The position numbers and the translations under genes are program-made. From Cryptomeria japonica (Eukaryota; Streptophyta; Pinopsida; Cupressales; Cupressaceae), in the NCBI RefSeq assembly GCF_030272615.1, contig NC_081405.1, positions 475,234,008-475,298,007 of the forward strand: 64,000 nt of DNA, written 5' to 3'. Below are positions 33,791 to 46,986 of this stretch, one piece after another. How positions within the stretch are numbered: the first letter of the stretch is position 1; every line of letters starts with the position of its first letter. A model generated the notes under the pieces. It searched no databases. It worked only from the letters and a program-made list of their open reading frames with translations, and was not told the DNA's origin.

Positions 33791-34446
33791 CACTTTTTCA
33801 TGCCCAAACTTTTGGGCACGAATGGGATAAACTTTTTTTTTTTTAAATCACAACTTAAAACATTAATTTTGATAACATGAAAAGCACTAGCAAGTTTGTC
33901 TTAACTATGTATGAGTTAATTCTAACCACTAACTCAAGTAAACAAAAATAATTTAAAATTAAATGCGAAATACTAATAAGATTATTTATTATCTCATCAT
34001 TCTTTAGTCAACAAATTAATTTAACCAAAAATCTCAAAATTAATTCACAAGGATAATGTTGCTCACCAATAACCATTAATTACTTTTAGGAACTAATTAA
34101 ATTAGTCCTAGCACTTAGATTCATTAATGTCTATATTTTTATTTTAACATTTAATTAAAATGTGTTTAGACTAAATCGACTAGAGGGTAATTAAATACAT
34201 AATGAATATTTTCCTATAAGGTTTAAATCTCCTCATTTACCTATATTAAAAATGTCTCCTTATAGGCAAAATATCTTTAATATTTATATAAGTTCCCAAG
34301 TAAATAATCTGCAAAATAAATTATAAATTTAAAAAGAAAACAACATCATAATAAATTTATACTCATATGTTTATTACAAACATTTCCATAATATAACATC
34401 TAAATAATTAAATTACAATTTACCCTATACGCTCATATTATTTTAA

Positions 34447-34500
<54 letters not shown>
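34447..34500 (+). repeat. (CT)n(TA)n microsatellite in G left LTR
   Basis: About 11 CT units run directly into about 16 TA units. The matching site in the right LTR (43325-43392) has a longer CT run and a shorter TA run. Confidence 0.95.
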
Positions 34501-34502
<2 letters not shown>

Positions 34503-34730
34503 CCATTATTTATATTGTCCATGAAAGCCCTAACTGTATAATTATAAAAACAAAGCCCCCCTTTTTTTTTCTCATTCTTTATTACTTTGTTCATATTACC
34601 CTAGCCCTAATCGGCTAGGATTTTATTTTATTTCTTTGGATTGTGTAGGGCGAATTTAACATGCGGCGGCCATGGAAGCGGATTGGCTATGGCGGAGGGT
34701 TGGGATATAGGCGGTGGTGGTGGGTGTCGC

Positions 34731-34874
34731 TCACTGTGGGAAACCACATTGGCGACTGTCCACTATGGTCCCTCGGGCCGTCCACTGTGGGAAGCCACAG
34801 TGGCGGCTGACCACTGTGGTCGCCCATAGTGGCGGCCTCCCTAGCCATGCCAACCACTGTGTTTAACATAGTGG
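34731..34874. repeat. Cluster of CCAC-TGG near-palindromes
   Basis: Nine copies of a 8-9 base near-palindrome of the CCACTGTGG/CCATAGTGG type at 34731-34738 (partial), 34744-34752, 34760-34768, 34782-34790, 34795-34803, 34811-34819, 34824-34832, 34854-34861 (partial) and 34867-34874. Spacing 13-30 bases, in a locally GC-rich part of an otherwise AT-rich LTR. By LTR orientation it lies in the downstream (R/U5) half. Confidence 0.8.
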
Positions 34875-37772
34875 TTTGGCTCAAAACCCTTCTTCTCTAT
34901 CTTTTTTTAAAAAAAAATTTCTTTTTAAATATATTTTTAATTGCTTAGATTAATTATTATTTTTATTTATTAAAAATATAATATATTATATATATATATA
35001 TTATATAAATAAGTATGTTTTTAGAAAAAAAATGAATTCATTTAAACATATACAAATGTATATAAATTTTTATATATATATATATATATAAATATATTTT
35101 AACTGTGTATTAAATCTAGGGCATATATTTTATTTTATGAAAAACTATGCTGATATTTTTTTTTATTTAATACCATTTTAACAGATAAGTTAAAGTCATT
35201 AGTTTTAAAAATCCATGTACATATATTTCCTTTTATTTTAAATGCCTTGCAGCTAAAACTAAAATAAGATAGTTCATTTAATCCTTAGATTTATTTTCTA
35301 CAAGTAATTAATTTTTGACAGAAGTAAATAAGTTCAAACAACAACTATTTAAATCTAGAAAATATTAAAATAAATCCTTAGAGATGACTATAATATTTTT
35401 TTAGATTTTATTTTCTGCAATTAAATAAATGACAGATTTAAATAAAACTAAATATAAACTACCATATACAGATCTAAATTTTAGATTTTATTTCCAGCCT
35501 ACTACATGCATGAGAAGCTATTTCATTCCTTTCCTATTTTATTTCAATTTAAATACATAAAGAATAAAGTAAATTTCTTGCTTTTCAAATTATCATATAC
35601 AAATCAGATATTATTTTTCAGAATTTTAGGAACTAATCCAGAAATATTCATTTCATTTCTTTAAAGTAAATTTAAAAGACACTATCGTCACTTTACAAAT
35701 AGGTCTCTCATTTCTAATAAATGAGGACTTTCAAAGAATAATAATTACATTTACAAATATTTTTCTACAACAAATAACTCTAGCCACTTCTACTTGTCCT
35801 ATTTCTTTCTTCCAACAACCTGCAAATAAATCATAGGCTATGACCATGGAGTGCTCACCTCCCAGCCTAAGCTAACTAGTAGCCACCCCCGAGCTTGGAG
35901 AACCAAGCCCTAGATAGGTAACACACATGCAAACACAACAAACAAGGGAAAACAATCACAAACATATTCCCAACCAAGGCTACACTGCACCACACAATGT
36001 GATGTCTTTACACGGGTGGTAGTGGACCAAATACCCCGAGGAGACTGCAAGTCTGGTAAAACACATAGCCACCTCATGGCTAATGAGATATATCTTAAGT
36101 ATAATAATCCCCACATCCTTATGCCCCCAAGGCATTCATGCCTTATTTCCCTCCTTATGGCCCCCAAATGCATAAACAAGCCATGCAGCAAGGGTCACAT
36201 AAATATCCCTTGAGATCACTCTCATAATGAGAGCCTCTCACTCGAGGGCTGTCATACTTCTACCACCCACAAGAACATCCTCTCTCTCAAGAGTAGGAGG
36301 TCTTGGTTACTCCCAAAACACAGAATGCATACAAGAAAACAAATATATAACACGTAATAATTTTTACAAACTAAAATGCAAGAGAACAACTTTTGCCACA
36401 CAAACAACCTTTCTAAAATAACATGCAACATGAAAGAAAACAATATAAAGGAAAGTTTAACCAACCTTCAACTGCCCAAAGGTATGCTAGAGCTAGTTGA
36501 GGATGAGCAACCCAATTCCACAATCCTCCTTTCTCTACACTTAGCCAATTTCCTATACCAAATCTTTTTTTTTCAAAATTCCCTTGTCTCCAAAAATGGA
36601 GAGTGGGTGATTACCCGCAAAATCTCACATTCTTGCCTAAGAAGACCTCAGTGAGAGTTCTCACAGGTTTCTAAAATTGAAAAAGGAAAAAGTTTGAAAA
36701 AGCTCAAAAGAGATCTCTTATTAAAAAGGAAAGCTAACAACTTAGATGATGCCTTCTAATTTTCACTTTTCGCTCAACTTAGGAAACCCACTTTTTAGGG
36801 TGTCTAAATGGTCACATGGGAGTTGGTACATGCCTAAAATTACTCCTATATGTTAGGTATACCTTATGGGCTTTAGGAAACACTTTTAAACTACCCCTAT
36901 GAGTCCATTTAACCCTTCTTAAACCCATTTGAAGTTAATTTTTGGGTCAACCCTAAGTTGACCACCCCAAAGATTTTCTACCCTAGACAAATATAGAACC
37001 ACATTAAATTAATTGAAAAAGCTATGGTTAAACAACTCCCTCCAAGAGACAATTCAAAAATCAAAACATAAATCAACACATGTGTCAAGTGACACAATAA
37101 ATATACTTTTACAAAATTACACATGAAATTTTGTCTCTTGTTGGATTTACACAAATTAACAAAATTTAATTTAACACACATGAACATTTACTTTCACAAA
37201 TAAAATACGATACAAACGGGGTGTTGTCTCTCCAAATAGACAAACCCTAGTTTTACAAATGTACATAGGTCTAGGTTTGGTTCTCCATAATATTTCCATG
37301 GTCACATGGATAATTTTCTTGCACATCTCAATTACACATTAGTAATTCCAAATAACCTCATATAATATAAAATACATGAATAAGAATACACATCAAACAG
37401 TCTGCATATAATATACATTTAAACAAATCAATACATCTTACATCCAAACAACTCCACATAAGCAATCATCATAATTCTCATAATTTTGACCCACACATAA
37501 AGCATGCATCCTATTTCTATCATCCTATTAAAGTCCTATAAATCCAATAATGACATATATCATCTCAAATTTATCCTATTCTAGAATCATATAGAGTTCT
37601 ATATCATAAAGCATATAAATTAAGCATCAACATATAACAATGTTATCCAAATCATGGAATCATATAAGTTCTAAATCCATAATGCATAAAAATAAAGCAT
37701 CCATAATAGTCTCAACATAAAAATCACTGAAATGCTAGACTGACTCGGGGTAGGGCCTCACACGCTCCCCCT

Positions 37773-39150
37773 CTAGGCATGAACTTCCTCCTGGAATTCA
37801 TCAAAAAGATGAGGGTATTGTGATCTCATATGTGCTGCATCCTCCCATGAAGCCATAATCTCATTATAAAAATCCCACTAGACCCTAACCTGGTCAAACT
37901 CTTGACCTCGAAGGGCCAGTGTCCGACATGCCAAAATGCAAATGGGATCCAAACTAGCTGTCCGTTTGACTCCACCTGCAAGGCATCCCAATCTAAAATA
38001 TGAGACTCATCATAGATATACTTCCTCAAAACTGATACATGAAACACATCGTGGATGCGTGACAGGCTAGGTGGCAATGCTAAACGGTAGGCAACTTTTC
38101 CTATCCTCTCAAGGATCTCAAATGGTCCTACAAAGCAAGGTGTGAGCTTAGAACCCGTTCCATAATGGATTGGACTCTTATGCGGTCGCACTCTCAACAA
38201 GACTCTATCTCCAACCAAGTAGCTACGATCTATCCTCTTCACATCTGCATATTTCTTCTGTCTATCCTGTGCCTCTCTAAGATGCTACCTAGTCAAATCC
38301 ACCTGCTGCTCCATATCCTAAACTATCTCAGGACCAATAGCAACTCTATCCTCTATGGGGTCCCAACTCGGCGATGTCCTACAAGGCCTGCTGTATAATG
38401 CGTATATGGTGGCATCCCCAAAGAAGTGTGATGCCCATTGTTATAGGAAAAATCCACTAAGGGAAGGTACTCCTCCCATTTGGTCTGATGATCCATGATG
38501 TACATGGGAAGCATATCCTCTAACACCTGGTTAACCCTCTCTGTCTGACCATCCATTTCTGCATGATAGGTTGTACTGAAGTTGAGCTTAGTGCCCATAG
38601 CTACTTGCAATGCCTTCCAAAAGGAAGAAGTGAAGAGGGAATCCCTATCAGAGATAATCTTATGTGGAATGCCATGAAGTTTGACAATGTCTCACAAGAA
38701 CACCTGAGCTACTGCCGGTGCTATGAAGGTAGTCCGAACTAGTGAAAAGTGGGCCACTTTGGTCAACTTGTCAACTATCACCAAGATGGCATCATGGCAA
38801 TGAGATGACATAGGAAGACCAATGATGAAATCCATGGATATAGTATCCCACTTCCACTCTAGTATAGCATGAGACTGGAGCAACCCACCTAGATGGCGGT
38901 GCTCCGCCTTAACTCTCTAACACTCGAAGCATTAGGCTACTAACTCAGTAATGAGCTACCACATTCCTGGCCAATGATATAACTGTCTCAAGTCAACATG
39001 CATCTTCTTAACTCTAGGATGTGCTACATAAGGAGCTCTATGAGTCTCTGTGACAATGAACTCTTGCAATCCCCTAGAAGAAGGTACATAGATGCGCCCT
39101 CTATGGCGTAATAGTCCATTGGACTCTAAGTAATAATCCACATATTTTCC
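37773..39150 (-). pseudogene. Element G pol: integrase with chromodomain-like C-terminus
   Basis: Zinc domain: HRAPYVAHPRVKKMHVDLRQ, YHWPGMW, then CFEC. Core: SMDFIIGLPMSSHCHDAILV (first Asp), IISDRDSLFTSSFW (second Asp), AEMDGQTERVNQVLEDML (Glu). C-terminal part: [25 protein letters not shown] and [19 protein letters not shown]. After a frameshift near 37950 the remaining frame reads [13 protein letters not shown] and [16 protein letters not shown], the layout of a Tekay/Del chromodomain. The stop is TAG at 37773-37775, overlapping the PPT. Frame changes near 38300 and several stops kill it. Confidence 0.88.
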
Positions 39151-40675
39151 TTCTAAAATTTCCTAAGATCGTATCACCTGACAAACCTCTAAATACAATC
39201 CATCCTCTGGAAGCTATTGTAGTATACAGTCTCTCAAATTCGTGCCCATAGATATGGTGTATGCCTTGTGACGTCTCCTACTCAAAGCATCTGCAACTAC
39301 ATTTTCTTTCCCTTTGATGTAGTGAACATCAAAATCATACTCACACAAGAACTCCATCCATCTCCTCTGTCATGCATTAAGGTTTGGTTGAGTGAATATG
39401 TATTGAAGACTTTGATGGTCTGAATGAAGCTCAAAATGATGACCCAAAAGGAAGTGTCTCCACCTCACAAGTGCATGCACTATTGCTACAAGCTCAAGGT
39501 CATGAGTAGGGTAGTTAAACTCATGAGTTTTAAGTTTCCTAGACTCAAAATCTATAGCCCTACCATCCTACATAAGGACTGCTCCTAAACCCTCTAGGGA
39601 AGCATCTGTACAAACCATGAAGTCAGCTGAGGGATCTGGTACTACAAGGATAGGTACGCTAGTAAGTGCCTTTTTGAGTTCCTGAAAGGCCCTCTTGCAC
39701 TTCTTTGTCCACTCAAATTTCTTCCCTTTATGTTGAAGAGAAGTAATAGGATGTGAGACTCTGGAGAATCCCTCTACAAAGCATCAGTAATAACCTGCTA
39801 AGCCAATGAAGCTCCTAACCTTTGTCACATTGGTTGGTGTTGGTCAATCCATAATAGCTCTGATCTTGGATGGGTCTACTAATTGCATCCCTAGAAATAA
39901 CGGGCCCAAGGTACTTGACCTCTGATCGAAAGAAAGCACACTTTGACAAACTGCCAAACAACTGATTGTCCCTCAAACACTGCAAAACCTATCTCAGATG
40001 CTCCTCATGCTCTTTCTCATTCTGAGAATATATCAATATGTCATCAAGGAACACAATCACAAAGTGGTCCAGAAATGTGCGGAATACCCCATTCATGAGG
40101 CTCATGAAAATAGCTGGAGCATTTGTAAGATCGAATGGAACCACGATGAACTAATAGTGGCCATATCTAGTATGAAATGCAGTCTTATGGATATCACTTT
40201 CCACTATTCTCAACTGATGGTATCCTGACTTCAGATCAATTTTGGAAAATACTTTGGCACCCTGAAGTTGGTTGAATAAATCATCAATTCTGGGCAAAGG
40301 ATATTGGTTCTTGATGGTTACTTTGTTCAACTGACAATAATTCATGCATAATCGAAGAGATCCATCCTTCTTCTTCACGAAGATGACTGGTGTACCCCAA
40401 GAGGATATGCTAGGATGAATGTGACCCTTCTCTAGGAGTTCCTCAAGCTGCATCTTGAGCTCATTAAGCTCATTTATGGTCATCCTATAAGGTGCTCTTG
40501 AAACTGGCTCAACTCCTAGTACAAGGTCTATATGAAAGTCAATCTCTCTACAGGGTAGCATCCCAAGTAGCTCTAAAGGAAACACGTCTGAATATCCCTT
40601 AAGGATAGGATGGTCATCTATCGATGTTTCCTTTTCATCCTCTTCCCTTCTATCACTGATAGTGATGGCGAACAA
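39151..40675 (-). pseudogene. Element G pol: reverse transcriptase and RNase H
   Basis: Open piece 40675-40151 carries Ty3 RT blocks [72 protein letters not shown] and [14 protein letters not shown]. Past a stop at 40151 the active site FLDDILIYS is found near 40025-40050. The RNase H and connection part (about 39150-39990) is broken by many stops and at least one frameshift. Confidence 0.88.
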
Positions 40676-42535
40676 CTGACATCCCTTTCACATGCTCCAC
40701 TTAAGCTGCATTGCGGAAATCATACGAAGAGACATGGGTCTCTGAATCCCTATGATTACTATGGGAAAACCCTGATCATCCTCACACTCTATCACTTTCA
40801 AGCAGCAATCCATCTTGGCTCTATAGGCATAAAGCCAATCGATGCTAAGTACGATGCCATATGATCCAAGTGGTGTAACTCTAAGGTCTACTAGGGTGGT
40901 GGTATTGCCAATCTAAAGCTAACATGCCCTAACCTCTGATTCTACTGATACTCTAGCCCCTGTAGCTAACTCCACTTCCCAATTGACACCCTGTCTAGTT
41001 GCCACTAACCCACAATGCTCCACAACCAATGGAGATATAAAGGAGTTAGTAGCTCCTGAATCAAATAATATAGATATACTATTACCTCTGATCATACCTG
41101 CGGCCTTAATGGCTATGGCTTGGTGCTCTGCCTAGTGGTTGTCAACTACTGTAAAGACTCTATGGGACCTGCCCATATCTCCAACCATAGGCTCTAATGC
41201 TGCCATCCTCTGATTCCTTGCCATATGACCCTGAGGACAATCCCTCGCCATGTGCCCCATGGCTCCACATGTGAAGCAAGAACCGCGTGCCTGAAACTGG
41301 ATGCCTTGAGGCCTAGAAAAAGACTGTCTCCCTGTCCTACTAGAACCACTATACCCACCCCTGGAGGACTACTGAGTCCTCTCCTGAGGTGTGTAAGGAA
41401 CCTAAGATTGTTGATCTCTCCTCTGACCCTAAGACTACCACTACCTGGGCTTTGCGCCCTACTGACTCTACGGAGGCCTTTGCCTCTGGTTCTGTTGCAA
41501 CTATTGTGGAGGAGGGGGTTTAGAGAACCCTTGTGTGTTTCCGTTATTTCCCTTCTAGTGGGGTTTCTGAAACCCGTATGTCTGGGGTATAGGGTTTTGG
41601 TTCTAGAACCAATCCCTTGTATCCTATGGCTTGACCTGAATCTCCTCTGCTATCAGTGCCTTCTCCACGGCAACTCAAAGGCTCTCTGGAGCGGACATCC
41701 TAACTGGTCCTGCTATGCCGGCATTCAACCCTCTGATAAAATGATTAATGAGAAGCTTCTCATCTTCCAGGTAGTCCATGTATGGCAAGAGCTCGAAGAA
41801 CTTGCTCTCGTACTGGGTCACTGAGAGACCCTTCTGCTGGAGGTCATGGAACTCATCTATTCTACATTGTCTGTAATGCTCTGACAAGTACCTCTCCCTA
41901 AACCCCTCTATAAAAATCTCCCATGTGAGGGTATTAGCAACTAAACCACACTTGTATTCCTCCTTTCTCCACCATGTGGAGGTCGTTGCTCTCAATAGGT
42001 GGACTGCTACACATGCCTTTAGATTGCTCTCATAAGAACGCAATGCAAAGCACCTGTCAAGGCTCAAAAGCCAAGCCTTAGCTTCTACCCCATCAGTAAA
42101 TCCCCCAAAAGATGGTGGCTGGAGACACATAAAGTCCCTAATGAGATCCCCTGGCTTCCGACGAACTCTCTCATAATATACTGGTTTTGCCACTAGTGGT
42201 GGTCCTGGTAGGTGCACAGACTCTGGCTCATTCCCACCCCGACTCTCTACGAGAATAGGAGGTGGACTCTTGCTTCGTTCCCTATCTATTAATCTATGAC
42301 TCCCTGAGTTCTGATTTTCAACATGATGATCCCCGACTGGAAACCTATCATAGACTATACCAATCAGGTTTGGGAGTGCTTCTAAGATGTTTCAGTTTGG
42401 GTCAACTGGTTGTTCAGGAGGAGCCTTTGGGTTCACTTCTGGAACTAATTCCTCTCTATCTACCTCTTCTCATGCTATGCGTTCATGCCTAGGACCCGTT
42501 CTGCGCTTGTGAGCTTGTCGCGTAGTCGGAGGCAT
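40676..42535 (-). pseudogene. Element G gag and protease
   Basis: ATG 42535 (MPPTTRQAHKRRTGP) is in frame with the open gag piece 42217-41675, which holds FRERYLSEHYRQCRIDEFHDL and FFELLPYMDYLEDEKLLINHFIRGL of Retrotrans_gag. Further on: the knuckle CFTCGAMGHMARDC near 41245-41285 and protease ILFDSGATNSFIS near 41050-41085. The frame is kept from gag to RT, with stops in between (for example near 42470). The Gln/Pro-rich segment at 41330-41660 explains the long antisense frame on +. Confidence 0.87.
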
Positions 42536-42685
42536 TCTTATGAGAAAATAAATTAAAATAAATTAAATAACTAATTTTTCAGAAAAATATTTAATTAATT
42601 AAATTTAAATATCATAGAAAATTAATATAATAAAATTAATTAAAGTGAAACGTAATGGAGAAAGGTTCCTAGTGTTGGAAACCTT

Positions 42686-42697
42686 GCTCTGATACCA
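42686..42697 (-). promoter_or_regulatory. Element G primer binding site
   Basis: On the - strand TGGTATCAGAGC, three bases after the LTR end: an exact match to the usual initiator Met tRNA site. Confidence 0.9.
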
Positions 42698-42700
42698 AAA

Positions 42701-43322
42701 TGTCATGCCCAAACTTTTGGGCACGAACGGGATAATTTTTTTTTTAAAAAATCACAACTTAAAACATTAATTTTGCTAACATGAAAAGCACTAGCAAGTT
42801 TGTCTTAACTATGTGTGACTTCATTCTAACCACTAACTCAAGTAAACAAAAATAATTTAAAATTAAATGCGAAATACTAAAAAGATTATTTATTATCTCA
42901 TCATTCTTTAATCAACAAATTAATTCACAAGGATAATGTTGCTCACCAATAACCATTAATTACTTTTAGGAACTAATTAAATTAGTCCTAGCACTTAGAT
43001 TCATTAATGTCCATATTTTTATTTTAACATTTAATTAAAATGTGTCTAGACTCAATTGACTAGAGGGTAATTAAATACATAATGAATATTTTCCTATAAG
43101 GTTTTAATCTCCTCATTTACCTATATTAAAAATGTCCCCTTATAGGCAAAATATCTTTAATATTTATATAAGTTCCTAAGTAAATAATCTACAAAATAAA
43201 TTAAAAATTTAAAAAGAAAACAACATCATAATAAATTTATACTCATGTTTATTAGAAACATTTCCATAATATAACATCTAAATAATTAAATTACAATTTA
43301 CCATATACGCTCATATTATTTT

Positions 43323-43372
<50 letters not shown>

Positions 43373-45932
43373 ATCTATCTATATATATATATATTAACTG
43401 TGTATTAAATCTAGGGCATATATTTTATTTTATGAAAATCTATGCTGATATTTTTATTTATTTTAATACCATTTTAATAGATAAGTTAAAGTCATCAGTT
43501 TTAAAAATCCATCTACATATATTTCCTTTTATTTTAAATCCCTTGCAACTAAAACTAAAATAAGATAGTTCATTCAATCCTTAGATTTATTTTCTGCAAG
43601 TAATTAATTTTTGACAGAAGTAAATAAGTTCAAACAACAACTATTTAAATCTAGAAAATATTAAAATGAATCCTTAGAGATGACTATAATATTTTTTTAG
43701 ATTTTATTTTTTGCAATTAAATAAATGACAGATTTAAATAAAACTAAATCTGCACTACCATATACAGATCTAAATTTTAGATTTTATTTCCAGCCTACTA
43801 CATGCATGCGAAGCTATTTCATTCCTTTCCTATTTTATTTCATTTTAAATGCATAAAAGAATAAAGTAAATTTCTTGCTTTTCAAATTATCATATACACA
43901 TCAGATATTATTTCTCAGAACTTTAGGAACTAATCCAGAAATATTCATTTCATTTCTTTAAAGTACATTTAAAAGACACTATCATCACTTTACAAATAGG
44001 TCTCTCATTTCTAATAAATGAGGACTTTCAAAGAATAATAATTACATTTACAAATATTTTTCTGCAACAAATAACTCCAGCCACTTCTACTTGTCCTATT
44101 TCTTTCTTCCAACAACCTGCAAATAAATCATAGGCTATGACCATGGAGTGCTCACCTCCTAGCCTAGGCTAACTAGTACCCACCCTCGAGCTTGGAGAAC
44201 CAAGCCATAGAAAGGTAACACACATGAAAACACAACAAACAAGGGAAAACAATCACAAACATATTCCCAACCAAGGCTACACTGCACCACACAATGTGAT
44301 GTCTTTATATGGGTGGTAGTGGACCAAATACCCCGAGGAGACTACAAGTCTGGTAAAACACATAGCCACCTCATGGCTAATGAGATATATCTTAAGTATA
44401 ATAATCCCTGCATCCTTATGCCCCCAAGGCATTCATGCCTTATTTCCCTCCTTATGGCCCCCAAATGCATAAACAAGCCATGCAGCAAGGGTCGCATAAA
44501 TATCTCTTGAGATCACTCTCATAACGAGAGCCTCTCACTTGCAGGCTGTCATACTTCTACCACCCACAAGAACATCCTCTCTCTCAAGAGTAGGAGGTCT
44601 TGGTTACTCCCAAAACATAGAATGCATACAAGAAAACAAAGATATAACGCGTAATAATTTTTACAAACTAAAATGCAAGAGAACAACTTTTTCCACACAA
44701 ACAACCTTTCTAAAATAACATGCAACATGAAAGAAAACAATATAAAGGAAAGTTTAACCAACCTTCAACTGCCCAAAGGTATGCTAGAGCTAGTTGAAGA
44801 TGAGCAGCCCAATTCCACAATCCTCCTTTCTCTACACTTAGCTCAAAATTGAAAAAGGAAAAAGTCTGAAAAAGCTCAAAAGAGATCTCTTATTAAAAAG
44901 AAAAGCTAACAACTTAAATGATGCCTTCTAATTTTCAATTTTCGCTCAACTAAGGAAACCCACTTTTTAGGGTGTCTAAATGGTCACATGGGAGTTGGTA
45001 CATGCCTAAAATTACTCCTAACCCTTAGGTATATCTTATGGGCTTTAGGAAACACTTTTAAACTACCCCTATGAGTCCATTTAATCCTTCTTAAACCCAT
45101 CTGAAGTTAATTTTTGGGTCAAACCTAAGTTGACCACCCCAAAGATTTTCTACCCTAGAAAAATATAGAACCACATTAAATTAATTGAAAAAGCTATGGT
45201 TAAACAACTCCCTCCAAGAGACAATTCAAAAATCAAAACATAAATCAACACATGTCAAGTGACACAATAAAATACTTTTACAAAATTACACATGAAATTT
45301 TGTCTCTTGTTGGATTTACACACATTTACAAAATTCAATTTAACACACATGCACATTTACTTTCACAAATAAAATACGATACAAATGAGGTGTTGTCTCT
45401 AGAAATAGACAAACCCTGGTTTTCCGAATGTACATAGGTCTAGGTTTGGTTCTTCATAATATTTCCATGGTCACATTGATAATTTTCCTACACATCTAAA
45501 TTACACATTAGTAATTCCAAATAACCTCATATAATATAAAACACATGAATAAGAATACACATCAAACACTTTGCATACAATATACATTTAAACAAATCAA
45601 TACATCTTACATCCAAACAACTCCACATAAGCAATTATCATTATTCTCATAATTTTGATCCACACATAAAACATGCATCCTATTTCTATCATCCTAGTAA
45701 AGTCCTGCAAATCCAATAATGACATATATCATCTCAAATTTATCCTATTCTAGAATCATATAGAGTTCTATATCATAAAGCATATAAATGAAGCATCAAC
45801 ATATAGCAATGTTATCCAAATCATGGAATCATATAAGTTCTTAATCCATAATGCATAAAAATAAAGCTTCCATAATAGTCTCAACATAAAAAATCACTGA
45901 AATGCTAGACTGAGTCGGGGTAGGGCCTCACA
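42701..45932 (-). repeat. Element G 5' LTR (short form)
   Basis: 3.23 kb, TGTCATGCCC...CCTCACA. Closely similar to 33796-37762 except that about 600 bp between two TA tracts, including the near-palindrome cluster, and about 130 bp near 44845 are missing. The terminal inverted repeat TGCCCAAA/TTTGGGCA is intact next to the PBS. Confidence 0.9.
43325..43392 (+). repeat. (CT)n(TATC)n(TA)n microsatellite in G right LTR
   Basis: About 20 CT units, then a few CTAT units, then a short TA run, at the point where the 600-bp block of the left LTR is absent. Confidence 0.92.
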
Positions 45933-45937
45933 CACTT

Positions 45938-46958
45938 ATAATCTAGTCTTCTGAATGATTTAGCCTTACATATATTGGGATTACCATTTCTGGTGCAATT
46001 CTTTTTGCTTCATGTTCATCATCTTCTTCATTACTTACTGGTTGAGCTCCTATTTCTACATTGTTTTGCTCATCTTACTTCTGCACTTCCAGTTCAATAT
46101 GCACAAGTTTTTCTTTATCATCAATAGGCCCAGATCTACTGGACTCATCAGGTTTGTCAGAAAATTCATCAATTTTAACATTCACACTCTCAACTATTTT
46201 CTTTGTCCTTTTATTATAACATTTGAATGCTTTACTCTTGGTAGAATATCTAAGAAATATCCCTTCATCACTCTTCACATCAAATTTTTTCAGTAAACTG
46301 ATCTCTCTTAATAAAACATCTACTACCAAAATTTTTAAAGTAGCTGACATTAGGAGTCTTACCATGCCAAAGTTCATAAGGTGTTTTATCATTACCTTTC
46401 TTCATAAGAACCCGGTTCAAAGTATAAACAACAATATTAACTGCTTCTCTCCAAAAATTTTTTGGAACATCTCCTTGTATCAACATTGTTCTAGAAGCTT
46501 CCACTATTGTTATGTTTCTCCTCTCTACAATGCCATTCTTCTATGGATTCCTATGTGCTGACATCTGTCTCTTTATTCAATGTTCTTCACAATACATAGT
46601 AAACTCATCAGAAGTAAATTCTCCACCTCGGTTAGATCTTAAGCACTTTAGATTCTTGTCGGTTTCCTTTTCAACTAGGGCTTTAAAGATCTTGAATTTT
46701 TCTGAATGCCTCTAATTTCTCCTTCAAGAATGTTACCCAAATCATCCTTGAAAAATTATTAGTGAAAATCATAAAATACTTATCACCATAAATTTTTTTA
46801 GTCCTCATAGGACCACATAGATCAATATGCACTAAATCAAGAATATACTCTAAAGAAAAAGATTTACTCTTAAAAGATGTCAAAGTCATCTTACCCATTT
46901 GACAATCTTTGCACAACACATTATCCAGTTCAACAAGTTGGGGCATACCTCTCGCCAT
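45938..46958 (-). pseudogene. F2 pol: integrase
   Basis: Pieces with ARGMPQLVELDNVLCKDCQMGKM (zinc domain end), LVHIDLCGPM (first Asp), FTNNFSRMIW, then LRSNRGGEFTSDE-like sequence near 46600-46640, MEASRTMLIQGDVPKNFWRE and YELWHGKTPNVSYFKNFGSRC, spread over three frames. Homologous to 27889-28962 of F1. Truncated at 45938 by element G and continued at 33790. Confidence 0.83.
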
Positions 46959-46986
46959 ACTTTATTTGCCAACATTTATCAAATTA

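Larger units (their letters stand above)
33796..37762 (-). repeat. Element G 3' LTR (long form)
   Basis: 3.97 kb. Begins TTTCATGCCC (TGTCATGCCC in the other LTR) and ends CCTCACA. An 8-base inverted repeat TGCCCAAA/TTTGGGCA lies at its terminus (33801-33818). Contains the CT/TA microsatellite 34447-34500, a GC-rich segment with iterated palindromes (34650-34880), a second TA tract near 34987-35095 and a block at about 36545-36675. These last regions are missing from the right LTR. Confidence 0.9.
33796..45932 (-). mobile_element. Element G: Ty3/gypsy chromovirus (Tekay/Del-like)
   Basis: 12.1 kb, with LTRs at 33796-37762 and 42701-45932, a Met-type PBS complement GCTCTGATACCA at 42686-42697 and a PPT complement GCTCCCCCTCT at 37764-37774. 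Perfect target duplication CACTT at 33791-33795 and 45933-45937. Internal order gag, CCHC, protease, RT, RNase H, integrase, chromodomain-like C-terminus marks a chromovirus. Inserted into F2 pol. The two LTRs differ in length by about 700 bp, mainly through two blocks missing from the right copy. Confidence 0.92.

Noticed and set aside
34641-34884. Gly/Trp-rich short frames on both strands as a possible host gene
   Set aside because: They are by-products of the GC-rich near-palindrome cluster within the G LTR. No start context, and the partner LTR lacks the region.
36016-36213. 65-codon frame on + present twice (also 44313-44510) as a possible gene
   Set aside because: The two copies are just the two LTRs of element G. 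Duplication is explained by the LTR pair, and the sense strand of the element is -.
41225-41824. 199-codon open frame on +
   Set aside because: Antisense shadow of the G gag/knuckle region. The - strand carries CCHC and protease motifs in a conserved frame; the + translation is Leu/Pro/Arg-rich with no motif.
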